This document shows positions 37,691 through 49,539 of a stretch of 64,000 nucleotides of DNA, piece by piece. The notes beneath the pieces are model-generated. The model was not told where the DNA came from and did no database searches. It was given only the letters and a program-made list of their open reading frames with translations. How positions within the stretch are numbered: position 1 is the first letter of the stretch; every line of letters starts with the position of its first letter. The stretch is taken from contig NC_059303.1 in the NCBI RefSeq assembly GCF_017591435.1, positions 5,076,360-5,140,359 of the forward strand, given 5' to 3'. The position numbers and the translations under genes were made by a program. Origin of the DNA: Portunus trituberculatus. Taxonomy: Eukaryota; Arthropoda; Malacostraca; Decapoda; Portunidae.

Positions 37691-38295
37691 GACTAGGATA
37701 GGAGGGCACTCGGTGTGATGAAAATTTAATATTACTTTGTACGATGTGTTTGTTCAGTATTCCTAATTTAACGCGCCTCGCTCCTGTGTCCCTGGTGCTT
37801 CCCTGGCCAGAGGAAGTAGTAAGGAGTGATTAGGCGTGTTTGTTCGCTCCTTAAAAGCCTCAAGTTGTTTATGGAGCGCCGAGATTTAACTGCTCCAGAA
37901 TTTCCTCTCCATTTAATTAGCTTGCTGGCGCCGTGAAATTACGTTTTATAATCTCTTTACGTATCTTTTTTTTCATTTTTAGAGTAATTAGAACGTGTGT
38001 AGTGATGTTTGCCATGTTTTTGGTCTTCCCATTTGTTCTCTCTCTATCCCTCTTTTTTTTTTTTTCTTTTTCCTCATTCGTGTCTGCTATGGTCCGAAAG
38101 AGCGATGTTTGCCAGTCGGAATGTTGGATATGATTCGGTTTCGATGTTTACGGCCGGTAATTTTAGTTATGATGCTCAGTGCCAAAAAATGTTGGTCTGT
38201 TTAACATTCGCTAATGACGGCTGGTACGTTTGTGAGGGAGAGGCGGGACGCGGTGTTTGCACGCGTGTATATATTTACAAAACATAAGAGTTTCA

Positions 38296-38565
38296 TCACG
38301 TGGGCTGATGGCCAGGCATTTGAAAGGCATGCAGTGTTGTAACATCTGATTCTCCTTGCATTTCTTTCACTATCTCTTTTAGTTTGGCTGGAGTAGTAGA
38401 TGGAGAGGAGCCTTTCTGTTTTACTATCCTACATCTCTTACTTTGAATTATTGTAATTGATCTAAAAAGAGCCGATTTTTCATTCTTTCTTATAGATATA
38501 TTTATGAAAAGTGTTATTAAGGCTACTGAATCTGCTGTAGTTTGTTCTTCCTTTGTGTTCTGCAT
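38296..38565 (-). CDS. Unassigned open frame of 89 codons (possible exon or TE fragment)
   Basis: The minus-strand frame starts MQNTKEEQTTADSVALITLF and ends MQGESDVTTLHAFQMPGHQP-T. Unlike most frames in this window it has a balanced amino-acid composition with charged residues and is not in a simple repeat or biased tract. The part TTPAKLKEIVKEMQGESDVT reads like an alpha-helical segment. I recognise no family. No clear acceptor or donor fixes its ends. It could be a fragment of a transposon-encoded protein or chance. Confidence 0.25.
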   Translation of the reverse strand: MQNTKEEQTTADSVALITLFINISIRKNEKSALFRSITIIQSKRCRIVKQKGSSPSTTPAKLKEIVKEMQGESDVTTLHAFQMPGHQPT

Positions 38566-39051
38566 TTAGTACATTTAGTCCTTGTCCGGAAAAATAAAGA
38601 AACGCTACCACTTTTTATTTTATTAGATAACGTCATTGATCAAAAGTTTGTTAAAGATATCTGGTCAGTTACTGTTCGTGCTTCCATTGTGTTCTATTGT
38701 GTAGTGTGTTTAACCCTCAACGTAGGAGCAACACATCTCTTTATCCTTGAGCGAGGCGGGAGGTACTACTTCCCCTCTTTCCCCTCTTTCCCCTGCAGGC
38801 ACGGCCTTGCTCTCCCCACAGCAAGACGCTCCCAATGTCAACAAACGGTCGTTCTTGTCGCATATTTTCACAACAAACCGTTCAGGCACAAACATCCATC
38901 ACCCCACGCAACGCTCCACTTCTTTAATGCTCCTCCTCCTCCTCTTCCGCTCACACATCACAGTTTCTTCTCCCCTTAACCTTTTTTCCCTCAGGTTTTT
39001 CACCCTCATTCCTGTCACCGTTTCCTCGCCTCTTCACTTCTTTCCTTTAAC

Positions 39052-39129
39052 GATGTCCAACTTGATTCCCGTTTTTCTTCATCTCCCTTGCATAAATTTT
39101 TTCTTCCAATTACGCCTACATTCGATCCA

Positions 39130-39132
<3 letters not shown>
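39052..39132 (+). mobile_element. Short interspersed element flanked by (AG)n, copy 1
   Basis: About 80 bp running from GATGTCCAACTTGATTCCCG to ACATTCGATCCAGC, directly followed by (AG)n at 39133-39185. The same block occurs inverted at 52793-52867, also joined to (CT)n at the corresponding end. Confidence 0.7.

Positions 39133-39185
<53 letters not shown>
39133..39185. repeat. (AG)n microsatellite
   Basis: About 26 units directly attached to the interspersed block. Confidence 0.97.
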
Positions 39186-39189
<4 letters not shown>

Positions 39190-39780
39190 GTGATATTAAA
39201 ATGTAGAAAATCATTTCGTAAAAGTAAAAAATGCCCCATGATGAAGTAAATTGGTCTCTTCGCGAACTTATTAGAACATGGAAGATGGTGATGAGAGAGA
39301 GGGAGAGGAATAGGGAGAAGGAAAGGAGAGACGTGGGAGAATATAGGGAGTGATGGAGAATAGGGAAGAGCGTGGAGTTCATTCAGCCTGGAGCGTTTAC
39401 AGGTGGCGAAGCATTTGTCAAAGTTAAGATCTTAATTAATCCCTTAACTCCAACCCATGCCGCCAGGTAAGGTCTAGAGGTGTGCTTGCCACTAACACCG
39501 CCGCGATGAGGGTGTTGCTTCGGCCCCGAATATTGCTGGTGGTAGTGGTGTTGTTGTTTTGATGGTGTTAGTTGGATTTATGTGGCAAGGCAAGGGAGAG
39601 TGAGTAAAGGGCAGCCATAAACATTATATAATATTCCACTTAAGGTTGTTTTCTTATCGAATTCCTGCACAGTTATCCACTTCAAATTTATCGTTTCATT
39701 CAATACCCTGAACTTTCATGTCTTCCTTTCCAGTGGTCCCTTTTCACTATCTAAGTCTTTTTTTTCTCCTTCCCTTTTTT
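39186..39780. other. Gene-free spacer
   Basis: Purine-rich at 39290-39370, otherwise mixed. A tiny frame at 39507 (MRVLLRPRILLVVVVLLF) ends after 18 codons and is not called. Confidence 0.4.
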
Positions 39781-39992
39781 ATACCATGTGTGCTTTTCAC
39801 GGGAATTTCTGGGCTAAAGGGGATACTTTTTGGGGTACCTCCAATCTCAAAGCCCACCCGCTAGGAAACCATTGCCCCGAGTGAGGAAGCCCAACCTACA
39901 CTCGGACCGTGGACAGGATTCGAACCCGTATGCTTGGAGACCCCTCGGAACCCAAAGTACGCATGGTTCCACTGTACCACGGCGGCCCCCCC
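39781..39992 (-). mobile_element. Class II-head SINE, minus strand, complete
   Basis: The reverse complement starts GGCCGCCGTGGTACAGTGG, has a class II-like long spacing and B box GGGTTCGAATCC, then the body through TAGCCCAGAAATTCCCGTG and ends CACATGGTAT before A-rich sequence. It is the most complete of the three copies (others at 17311 and 29770). Confidence 0.87.
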
Positions 39993-40365
39993 TTTTGTCA
40001 TCCTTTCCACTCTTCTCCCTGTCATCCTTTATTTTCCTCCTTTAGTCATCCTTTTCTTCTTTCCAATAGTTATTTCCTTCCTTTATTCCTTTATTGTTTC
40101 TTTCATTCATCCTTTTTTTTCTCATTTTCCATCTTTCATCCTCTCCCTTAGTAAGTCATCTTTTATCCTCCTTCCTTAGACATCCTTTTCTCTCCTTATT
40201 CCGTCATTCTCTCCTTTCCTTCTCCTGTCTCCCTTTCTGTCTCTTTCTGTCTCTACCATCCCACGTCTCTTGAGATTAGACAGTATAGCTTATCATAAAC
40301 AGCCTTTTATTAGCTAACACATCAGCTACTGTTTCTTTGAGTAATTCCTTACATCTAAGCATCGT
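39993..40365. other. Pyrimidine-rich spacer
   Basis: C/T-rich sequence (CATCCTTTTCTTC and similar) without coding signals. Confidence 0.5.
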
Positions 40366-40968
40366 TAGCCTTGGAGTGAAGTTTCCGCGCATCGTCGTGT
40401 TGAGTTAATCAGACGTTTACAGACAAAAAAAAACAGTCGACACAAGGGAGGAGACACTTGACGCACAGAAGTTTCTCTCGACAGGCCTTCGGGACCATCT
40501 TGAGGGGACAGGTAGCCTTGAAGAGGGTAAAGGTGGTACTGGAGAGACAGAGGAGTGGAGGGGTTGGAGTGTGGGGAGCTGGAGGGGGTGACGTGACGGC
40601 ACGATGGACAAAGAGGGAAGGGAGATAAGTCGGGAGGGGTGAGGGTAGTGAATGTTGGACGAGATGAAGTAGAGTGAGCAAGGTAAAGAGGAATGACGGG
40701 TAGAGGGTCTATGTTTAGCATCAGACATCTGGCGATGTCCCTCCGTCTCCCCTTCGTCGCGCCACTGAGAGCGTCCGAGGTTAATTTTGGTGGTGCTGGT
40801 GCTCTGTCTGTCCCTCGCCAAAGCAACTTACGCTGGCTGAACCCGCTGAAGGACTCGGTCAAGGACATGGTTTGTCAAACGTAACTTCGCTCGGTAATCA
40901 GGAGTTGGTCTCTCTCCTGCTCCTGATTTCCCTTAAGACTGATCAGTTTCCTCAGGACCACTGGCGCC

Positions 40969-40973
<5 letters not shown>
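40366..40973. other. GC-richer segment, possible minus-strand first exon
   Basis: On the minus strand an ATG at 40866-40868 is followed by 12 codons (MSLTESFSGFSQ) and a good donor match (CAGC|GTAAGT, boundary at 40832/40831). The frame stays open much longer to 40365, but beyond the donor it has no recognisable features. Tentative only. Confidence 0.2.

Positions 40974-41040
<67 letters not shown>
40974..41040. repeat. (TG)n microsatellite
   Basis: About 33 units, forming the (AC)n tail of the inverted SINE that follows. Confidence 0.97.
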
Positions 41041-41041
<1 letters not shown>

Positions 41042-41265
41042 ACCCAGCCAGTCTTCTCCATTACGGAACGAGCTCAGAGCTCATAGTGACCGATCTTCGG
41101 TTAGGACTGAGACCACCACACACATCTCAGCACACACCAGACAGCGGGGCCACAACCACCCGAGTTACATTCCGTACCTATTTACTGTTAGGTGAACAGG
41201 GGCTACACATTAAGAGGCTCGCCTATATTCCTCGCCGCTCGCGGGATTCGAACCCGTGCCTTCTC
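41041..41265 (-). mobile_element. SINE subfamily A, minus strand, head truncated
   Basis: The reverse complement has a B box (GGGTTCGAATCCCGCG), the body GCCTCTTAATGTGTAGCCCC and GTTCACCTAACAGTAAATAG, the CCGAAGATCGG block and end GGCTGGGTGACAC then (AC)n. The head is cut just before the B box at another (AC)n (41270-41315), so AC tracts bound both ends. Confidence 0.85.
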
Positions 41266-41267
41266 GG

Positions 41268-41269
<2 letters not shown>

Positions 41270-41315
<46 letters not shown>
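41270..41315. repeat. (TG)n microsatellite
   Basis: About 23 units at the truncated 5' end of the SINE. Confidence 0.96.
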
Positions 41316-41316
<1 letters not shown>

Positions 41317-41338
41317 AGCACTGCACCGTATCTCCCTC

Positions 41339-41432
41339 TGCCTTGACTTATGCTTCCATCCACTTGCATATGTTTGGCCTTCAGCTATTTTGGACTGTAA
41401 ATGAATTACACCGACTTCTGACATCAACATCG
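41339..41432 (+). mobile_element. Short interspersed element beside (TG)n, copy 1
   Basis: Shares TGCCTTGA(C/T)TTAT and CAGCTATTTTGGACTG...CTTCTGACATCAACATCG with 45997-46092. Both copies follow a (TG)n tract on the same strand. Confidence 0.7.
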
Positions 41433-41477
41433 GAATGACTTCACGTCGAAAACACAACGTCGGGAAAAAAGCGAAGG

Positions 41478-41660
41478 AAGAGGAGGAGGAGGAGGAGGAG
41501 GGGGAAGGAGAAAGGCAGGTTCCGAGTTCTTCCTTCCTTCTTTCATTTCTCCCTGAGGTCCTGCTGGTGTGCTGGCGCGTCCTGGTCTGGGCTCTTCCCG
41601 CGCCACTCGCGTTATTATTGTTTTACTCTTTTTTAGTCTTTTCTTTCCGTGTTGCTTAAT
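41478..41660. other. (GGA)n and flanking GC-rich sequence
   Basis: Short GGA array at about 41478-41503, then mixed sequence with no recognised exon. Confidence 0.5.
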
Positions 41661-41784
41661 TCGCTGCTTCATTCTTTCGTTGTTTTTTTACAACGTCTTT
41701 TTTCTCATGACGTAACTTGATTATTAATTTTCTTAACCTTGTCCCTGCTCAGCTGTCTGTCTCTGTCTGTCACTTTTTTTTTTT

Positions 41785-42747
<963 letters not shown>

Positions 42748-42813
<66 letters not shown>
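42748..42813. repeat. (GA)n microsatellite
   Basis: About 33 units. Confidence 0.97.
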
Positions 42814-42816
<3 letters not shown>

Positions 42817-43463
42817 TGGCTATACAGAAGAACGAAGCTAGGAGAGATGTAGAGAAGGAATGGGTGACAATACGTAGCGGGCCAGATGAAGGGGGTATGG
42901 TTGCCAGGTGACGGGTTTTACATAAAGGGACGCCAGATATTAAGTTGGATAAGAATGCGGCTGTCGTGAGGTGAAGAAATTTCCCTCCCCCCCCTCCACG
43001 AAAAAAGTTGAATGGATGGTGAGAAAAGTTTCGAAAGAGAGTAATGCGAGAGGGGCTTCTCATTCCTCTCTCTCTATGTCCGTCTCTTTTCTCCTCCTCG
43101 TACCCAAGCCCTTACTTTCTCCTCCTCCTCCTCCTCCTCCTCCATCCTCCATCCTCCTCTTGGTGCTCCTCCTCTTCTTCATCCTCTTCACGTTATATAT
43201 ATGCTATCTCTCACTTGGCCTCTGACGTCAAAAGGCTACTCGGCTAATCATCGTCGTATTTCTGTATGGATCAGGGAATGTGGCCATGGAAACTTGGGAT
43301 TAGGGGATTAGGGGGGGAGGGTAGGAGGTAGTGCGTCTTAGGGTATCAAGGCTGTTTATTTGTTTGTTTGTTGTTGTTGTTTGTTGTTGTTTGTTGTTGG
43401 TGGTGGTAGTGGTGGTGTTCTGTTGTCTTATTAATAATATTGTGGATAAACTGAATTTCTTTG

Positions 43464-43465
<2 letters not shown>

Positions 43466-43542
<77 letters not shown>

Positions 43543-43688
43543 TACCACCATCATCACCACCACCACTATCACTGACAACGAAGATAACAAGCTGTCCCTT
43601 TCACCACACTAAGTAACAAGGCACCAAACATCACTTCACGCACTGCCCAAGCATTTCCTTCACGCTCACAACGCACGAACGCACGCAC

Positions 43689-43745
<57 letters not shown>
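43466..43745. repeat. (CTA)n and (GA)n microsatellites
   Basis: CTA units at 43466-43541 with CCA/CAT variants after, and GA units at 43693-43745. Confidence 0.96.
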
Positions 43746-43748
<3 letters not shown>

Positions 43749-43871
43749 TAAGGCCTCTTCAAGCTCCCTTATCTCCTCCACTAAGGTTTTCCTATCCCTC
43801 CCTGCCCCTCCCCTTACCCAAACCCAGCCAGATCAATAGCCTTCGTAAATGACCAGTCCATGGCAAAGAGA

Positions 43872-44142
43872 GGAGGAGGAGGAGGAGGAGGAGGAGGAGG
43901 AGGAGGAGGAGGAGGAGGAGGAGGAGGAGGAGGAGGAGGAGGAGGAGAAAGAGGAGAAAGAGGAGAACACCTGCGGGAAATGGTTGTTAGTGTGGAATAG
44001 TGGAGGTGTTGGGAGAAGGTGTGGAGTGGAAGGAAGGACGAGGTGTGGAAAGTTGTGTCTTGTTCCACATCTCTTGGGAATAGTGCACGGTGGAGGAGGA
44101 GGAGGAGGAGGAGGAGGAGGAGGAGGAGGAGGAGGAGGAGGG
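43872..44142. repeat. Two (GGA)n arrays
   Basis: GGA units at 43872-43947 with GAA variants, and at 44091-44142. Poly-Glu, poly-Gly, poly-Pro and poly-Leu frames are artefacts. Confidence 0.96.
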
Positions 44143-44580
44143 ACTCTTGGTATACGTGGGTTTTGTGAGGCGTTAGGTGGGATTCAGGCGTGTGTGAGGA
44201 CTGGTGGTAGTGATGGTGGTGGTGGTGGATACGTGTTGCATGATCTTGGGTGTTGAAGAAAGAGATAAAATGTGAAACGAGTAGTGGGTGAAATGGGTGC
44301 CGGTGATGGGTGACTGCTAGGTGCTGGCCAAGATTGTGACGTGTGGAATAGGGGAGAAGAGGAGCAAGAAGAGGAGGAAGGAAGAAGAGGGTGTGTGTGT
44401 ATGTACGTACGTGAATGTCTAAGACTGTAACTGTCAAGGACTAATTCTTCTCAAAGGTGACGGACAGGTGAAGGTGTCATAGATGTGTGTTGTTTATGTT
44501 AGGGCGGGAAAGGTAATGCATGTTAAGGTGAGGTAAGGTGATATAAAGTAAGGTAAGTTATGATTAGTTTGTCAGGTGAG

Positions 44581-44860
44581 GTTAGCTTAGATTAGATTAG
44601 GTGAGATAAGGTTAGGTAATATAAAATCAAGGTAAGATAAAATAAGAGAAAGTCAGGTAGGTTACGTTTAGAAGGGTAAGGGAAGGTTAGACACGAGAGG
44701 AACAATTAAGATAAATTAACACAAAATAAGGTAAGGTTAGTTTAGATTAAGTGAGATAAGGTCAGGTAATATAAAGTCAAGGCGAGGTAAAGTAGGATAA
44801 CGTAAGAGAAAGTCAGATATGGTTAAGTTTAAAAGGGTAATGGAAGGTTATAGAGGCGAG
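44581..44860. repeat. Diverged tandem duplication rich in GGTTA/GGTAA words
   Basis: 44581-44700 and 44731-44860 are similar copies: GTGAGATAAGGT(T/C)AGGTAATATAAA recurs at an offset of exactly 150 bp, rising to 160 bp after a 10-bp insertion, and AAGAGAAAGTCAG is shared. AGGTTAGG-type words recall the arthropod telomere repeat (TTAGG)n, but no clean array is present. Confidence 0.7.
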
Positions 44861-45025
44861 GGACAGTGTAGGATGTTACGGCTCAAGGATTGTGGCAGGA
44901 AAAGAGGGCCAGGTGGAAGAGGCTCTGTGTAAAAATAAGAAGTATCGCTGACCGTAACAGGTGTTGGTGAGGTGTTGTGAGAGGAATGGTATGGCGCGCA
45001 GATGTTAGCATGGCTCCCAGTTTAA

Positions 45026-45028
<3 letters not shown>

Positions 45029-45108
<80 letters not shown>
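45029..45108. repeat. (TC)n microsatellite
   Basis: 40 units; C/T/G-rich tetramers (CTGT)n follow around 45145-45270. Confidence 0.97.
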
Positions 45109-45110
<2 letters not shown>

Positions 45111-45337
45111 GAAAGGAATTCATGGTCTCTTTCTCCGCGATTCTCTGCTTGTCTGTCTGTCTCTCTGTCTTTTATTCATTTATTCATTCAGTCAGTCAGT
45201 CACTCAGTGTGTCTGTTCGTGTGTGTGTCTCTCTCTCTCTGGTTCTTTGTCTGTCTGTCTTTCTGTCAGTAATTCTGTTTGCTTGTCTTTCCTTTTGGCG
45301 TTCCAACTATTTCTCCTCTACCACCACCATCATCCTC

Positions 45338-45340
<3 letters not shown>

Positions 45341-45433
<93 letters not shown>
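45341..45433. repeat. (AC)n microsatellite
   Basis: About 46 units. Confidence 0.97.
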
Positions 45434-45434
<1 letters not shown>

Positions 45435-45942
45435 CAAACAGCAACAAACACGCAAAACCATAAAACACGACCAGAATCAATAGCCGGAGGATCCCTGTAA
45501 TGTTCCGAGAGAGTGCCTGTGGTTTACCTGCCGGGCTCGAGTTACCTTGCTGACGGGAAAGGGAAGGTCGACAGGAGGGAGGGAGAGAGTGGGAAGGTGC
45601 GAGTCGACCCTGCGCGACCCAGTGGGGAGCTGGAGGCGGGAGCTTCTCTTACCTCTCTTCATTAGCGGAAGGTCATGTGTGGCGTTATACTGGCCGCTCT
45701 AGGCTCTGGCCGGTGATCGATAGATGGAGTTCTGTTACTAATGATGGGGTGATGTGCTGGATGATGATGAACAGGAGGAGCTGGTGGTGAGATGATGGTG
45801 GGAGAAATGTTAGGTGAGTGCGTGTATCTAGTGTACGTGTCTGTGTTTTCTATATCTTGTTATTAATGAACGGGTGATGTCTTCGAGATTGAATGGTGAG
45901 TAACTTGAGGAGATGGAGGTGACGTGATAATGGTAGAAATGT
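45434..45942. other. Gene-free spacer
   Basis: GC-richer at 45490-45720; no exon could be supported. Confidence 0.4.
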
Positions 45943-45943
45943 A

Positions 45944-45944
<1 letters not shown>

Positions 45945-45982
<38 letters not shown>

Positions 45983-46096
45983 TTCGTCATCTTTTTTGCC
46001 TTGATTTATTCCTCCTTCAACTCGCATGTCTTGACGTCAGCTATTTTGGACTGAATATGAATTGCTACGACTTCTTCTGACATCAACATCGTACGT

Positions 46097-46159
<63 letters not shown>
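45945..46159 (+). mobile_element. Short interspersed element between two (TG)n tracts, copy 2
   Basis: The element at 45997-46092 matches 41339-41432 (CAGCTATTTTGGACTG, GACATCAACATCG). It lies between (GT)n at 45945-45979 and (GT)n at 46099-46159, and contains a CRE-like TGACGTCA at 46032-46039 that the other copy lacks. Confidence 0.7.
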
Positions 46160-46160
<1 letters not shown>

Positions 46161-46381
46161 AAGAGATAGTTTCGAAATAGAATGTTACGTGAGCGAGTTG
46201 TTGCGTCAGGAGGAGAAATTTATATGCCAACGTCACATAATAATTAAGCAACATAACTCACGTGTTTCAAAATACTGAGCCATGACAGAGTGACGAGACG
46301 GAGACCTCACTATACCTAACCTTTGAAGGCGTCAACTCTTTAATCTTTACTCATATTTTTCCATGTACGTAGACTTTTCTT

Positions 46382-46960
46382 GATTTACCTGCAGCAGTCT
46401 CACCTTAATAGCTTTACGTAATATATTTTTCGTGCATTAGTCAAAGAATGGTGATATTTTATGTTCATGTGAGAGAATACCTAGCGTTGTAAGAAGGTAG
46501 TTTTATTTCTTCAGGTAGGGTCTCCAAGATTTACCTGCAGCAGTCTTCCCTTTATAGCGCTAACCAGTATTTTTTCCCTACATGAGTGAAAGAATGATGA
46601 AATTTTCTGTTCGTGTGAGAGAATACCTAGCTTTGTACGAGGTCAGTTTTATTTCTTCAGGTAGAGTCTCCATGAATTACCTGCAGCAGCTTCACCTTTA
46701 TAGTTCTAAGAAATATATTTTTCCTACATGAGTGAAAGATTGGTGACATTTTTTGTGCATGTGAGAAAATACTCGTACCTAAATGTACCTAGCCTTCTAA
46801 GAGAGCAGTTTTACTTTTTACTATTCTTTCCCCCTTTATGATTTACCTGTACCGATCTTACCTTAATTAACAGCTCTAAAAGTTTTTTTTCGTGTATCAG
46901 TGAAATAATGGTGATATTTTTCGTGTATGCGTGTGAAATAATACTGATTAGGTAGTCAAA
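46382..46960 (+). repeat. Four diverged tandem units of about 146-166 bp
   Basis: Units start with GATTTACCTG(C/T)A at 46382, 46528, 46674 and 46840. Each continues with CAGTCT(C/T)(A/C)CCTT, then TATTTTT(C/T), (A/G)TGAAA(G/T)A(A/T)TG(A/G)TGA, and GTG(A/T)GA(G/A)AATAC. The first three are spaced exactly 146 bp apart; the last is longer and more diverged. No coding capacity. Confidence 0.85.
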
Positions 46961-47485
46961 TATATGTAAAGAGAGTGGTCGCGAGAGCCACTTGCACCAG
47001 GCAAACGCTTACCAATGGGAGTAACTCACTTATGCAAAACACAGAGACGAACCCGAAATAGCGGTGAAGATTCGAGCCATTTCGTGACTCACCTGGAATC
47101 TTTTTGGCGTGAGTCCACGGATGATATTCTGCTGTGCGCATGTTTAACCTTCTCATTGATATGGTTGTCTTTTGTTAGCACTGAGATCGCTGCCGTGATT
47201 TGCTTAGATGGGCATTAGAAAACTTTTATATGCATATTTACACCAGTACGCATATTATGAACTGTAGCACGAAAAAAAAAGCGTCTTAGAGGTTAGAGAA
47301 GATTATGGGAAAAAATAACTATTGTCACGCTTAAGGAGTCGCTTTAGTACACCTTCACTTAATATCTATACATTGTAAGGAAAGTTTGATTCACACAGTC
47401 ATGTATATACAACACTCGTGAGACAGATGGCGCTGCTGAAACACATGAATACTCCAGTCAGTTGTTGCGTTCCGAATGAGTCACT
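46961..47485. other. Gene-free spacer
   Basis: Nothing recognised. Confidence 0.4.
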
Positions 47486-47489
47486 AAAT

Positions 47490-47730
47490 TATGTAAACAC
47501 CCTTAGATAAATAAATAGTCGTCTTTGTTGCCATCATCACCATCACCACATTCATCATCATCATTACCATCATTAGCCAATCGCCTGCAGGTAAACATTC
47601 TTGATGCCTCAGAGTTATGTAAACACGCTTAGATAAACAACTAGCCGTCCTTGTCATTGCCGCCGTCATCATCACTATCACCACCACAACTATCACTATC
47701 ATCAGCCAACCATCTTCAGGTAAACATTCA
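47490..47730. repeat. Tandem duplication of about 126 bp
   Basis: TATGTAAACAC(C/G)CTTAGATAAA starts at 47490 and 47616, followed in both copies by a CATCAT/CACCAC-rich part, AGCCAA(T/C)C and CAGGTAAACATTC (47588 and 47717). Confidence 0.8.
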
Positions 47731-47989
47731 CACATCAGTGGTAAGCAATCTTTAAATACCTGAGTTTTTATATATGTATTTTTTTTTCTAGTTACATCAG
47801 AGGCTCTCCGGTGAATCCCGCCCATCCCTGAGCGTCACTTTAGCCAGGCAGCGAGTCACTCAGGCCACCTCAAGACCCTCCTTCACTTCTCCGAGTCCCT
47901 TCAACACACCGCGCCTCATTTTCCTTGATGAAGATGGCGCTGCTTCACATATCTAATTAGTTGATGTTCGCCTCCTTCCTCGTTTCTGC

Positions 47990-48046
47990 CTCCTCCTCCT
48001 CCTCCTCCTCCTCCTCCTCCTCCTCCTCCTCCTCCTCCTCCTCCTC
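47990..48046. repeat. (CTC)n microsatellite
   Basis: About 19 units inside a wider pyrimidine-rich stretch. Confidence 0.96.
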
Positions 48047-48558
48047 CGTCTCACCTGCCGCCTGCTTAACGCACCTGCCCTCCTTCCTTACTTTCTTCCT
48101 CCTTTCCTTTCTTCTCCCTTTCCTCTCCTCCTGACTCACCCACCTCACTGCCTTCACTTGCCTCTCCTCTTTCCTTTCAGTTATCCTTCACTTCCTGTCC
48201 TTCCTGTCTTTCCTCACCAGTTTCTTTTTTATACCATGCAAATTATTTTTCATTTATTTATTTTTGTTCTGTCTTTCACCTCTTCACTGTTTTTTTGTCT
48301 CTTTTCTTTTTCTATAAAGTTTCTGTTGGTCTATCGGTATATTTTCTCCTTTCATATGTATTTTTGTATGAAAGTCTATCATGATTTTTAATATCTATGT
48401 CTTTGTTTCTGTTCAATTTCACTTTCCCTTTCGGCATTTCATTTTCCCTCTGGGTGCGCTCTCTTCCCTGCTCTTACTATTGCAGTCTCTCTTTCACTCT
48501 CCTTTTTTCACACTGTTCTCGTTGCCTACCTTACCTCTCAGTCCTTCACACTTCTCTC

Positions 48559-48638
<80 letters not shown>

Positions 48639-48780
48639 ATTCCTTTCAGTTCCATTTTTGCGTTTCTCCTTTTCCAACATCACGTTTTTCCTCCTTTTCG
48701 TCTTCCTCCTCCTCCTCCTCCTCCTCCTCCTTCTCCTTCTCCTTCTCCTCCTCCTCCTCCGCCGCCGCCGCCCACACTTT
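48047..48780. other. Pyrimidine-rich region with (CT)n and (CTC)n
   Basis: C/T-rich, with (CT)n at 48556-48634 and CTC/TTC/GCC triplets at 48705-48771. Frames such as the one at 48381-49061 are compositional. Confidence 0.75.
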
Positions 48781-49539
48781 TCCTACATTACTCACTATCC
48801 CGGCCCATCCCACACACCTCCCCGCCTCTATCCCACGCACACTCCGTCGTCCCGTCACATCTGAATTCGCTCTCAAAACTCCTCAATCTGTTCCTCACAC
48901 AGCTGCCCTTACCTACCGCTCGTTTCACCAATATTCTGTTCCCTCTACCCCGTCTCTTACTCGGCTTGTTCGCTCTCTATATATATACTCACTTCCCTGG
49001 CGCATTGGACGGCTGGTATAGTCCTGCTTTCATGCTCCTACTTCACTGCCCCCATCGCTAATGAGTTGGTGCGAACAGAGGAGAGGAACCGACCCAATAC
49101 CTCTCTATTAATGGTGTTCTCCGCGTGTCTGTGTGCCTGCGTGTCTGTATGCCACCGCCCACCGTTTGTTCTCTGCTTCGTGTGCTAAATTTACCTATTG
49201 ATTTGGCTCTTTTCAATCTTGTTTTGAAGTGGTGTTTGATTATATTCCTCATCACTAGACTTTTCAAGTTTTTTTATATCTTCTTTTTTTCATGAGTGTT
49301 TTCAACGGCGCTAAAACTAAATTTGTCCTTTTATGATTGCCTTTATGTGGAGTCACTTTCCAACCGGGTTTATTTGTTTACTCTTTATCACCGGACAGCT
49401 TCAAGGTTTGTGCTGTATTTTTCCGCGGCGCGTGATAGGAATGGGTGCTCCTGACACTGGCGCGCCTGCAGGTTTTTCAAGTGCAAGTCACCATCTGCCG
49501 GGGGTGACTAGGACCATAATCAATACCGAGGGCCGCCAG

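Noticed and set aside
39507..39563. Short hydrophobic frame as a second signal-peptide exon
   Set aside because: It ends in a stop after 18 codons within GGTGGTAGTGGTGTTG low-complexity sequence and has no good donor.
48381..49061. 226-codon open frame
   Set aside because: Pyrimidine-rich and interrupted by (CT)n and (CTC)n; composition explains it.
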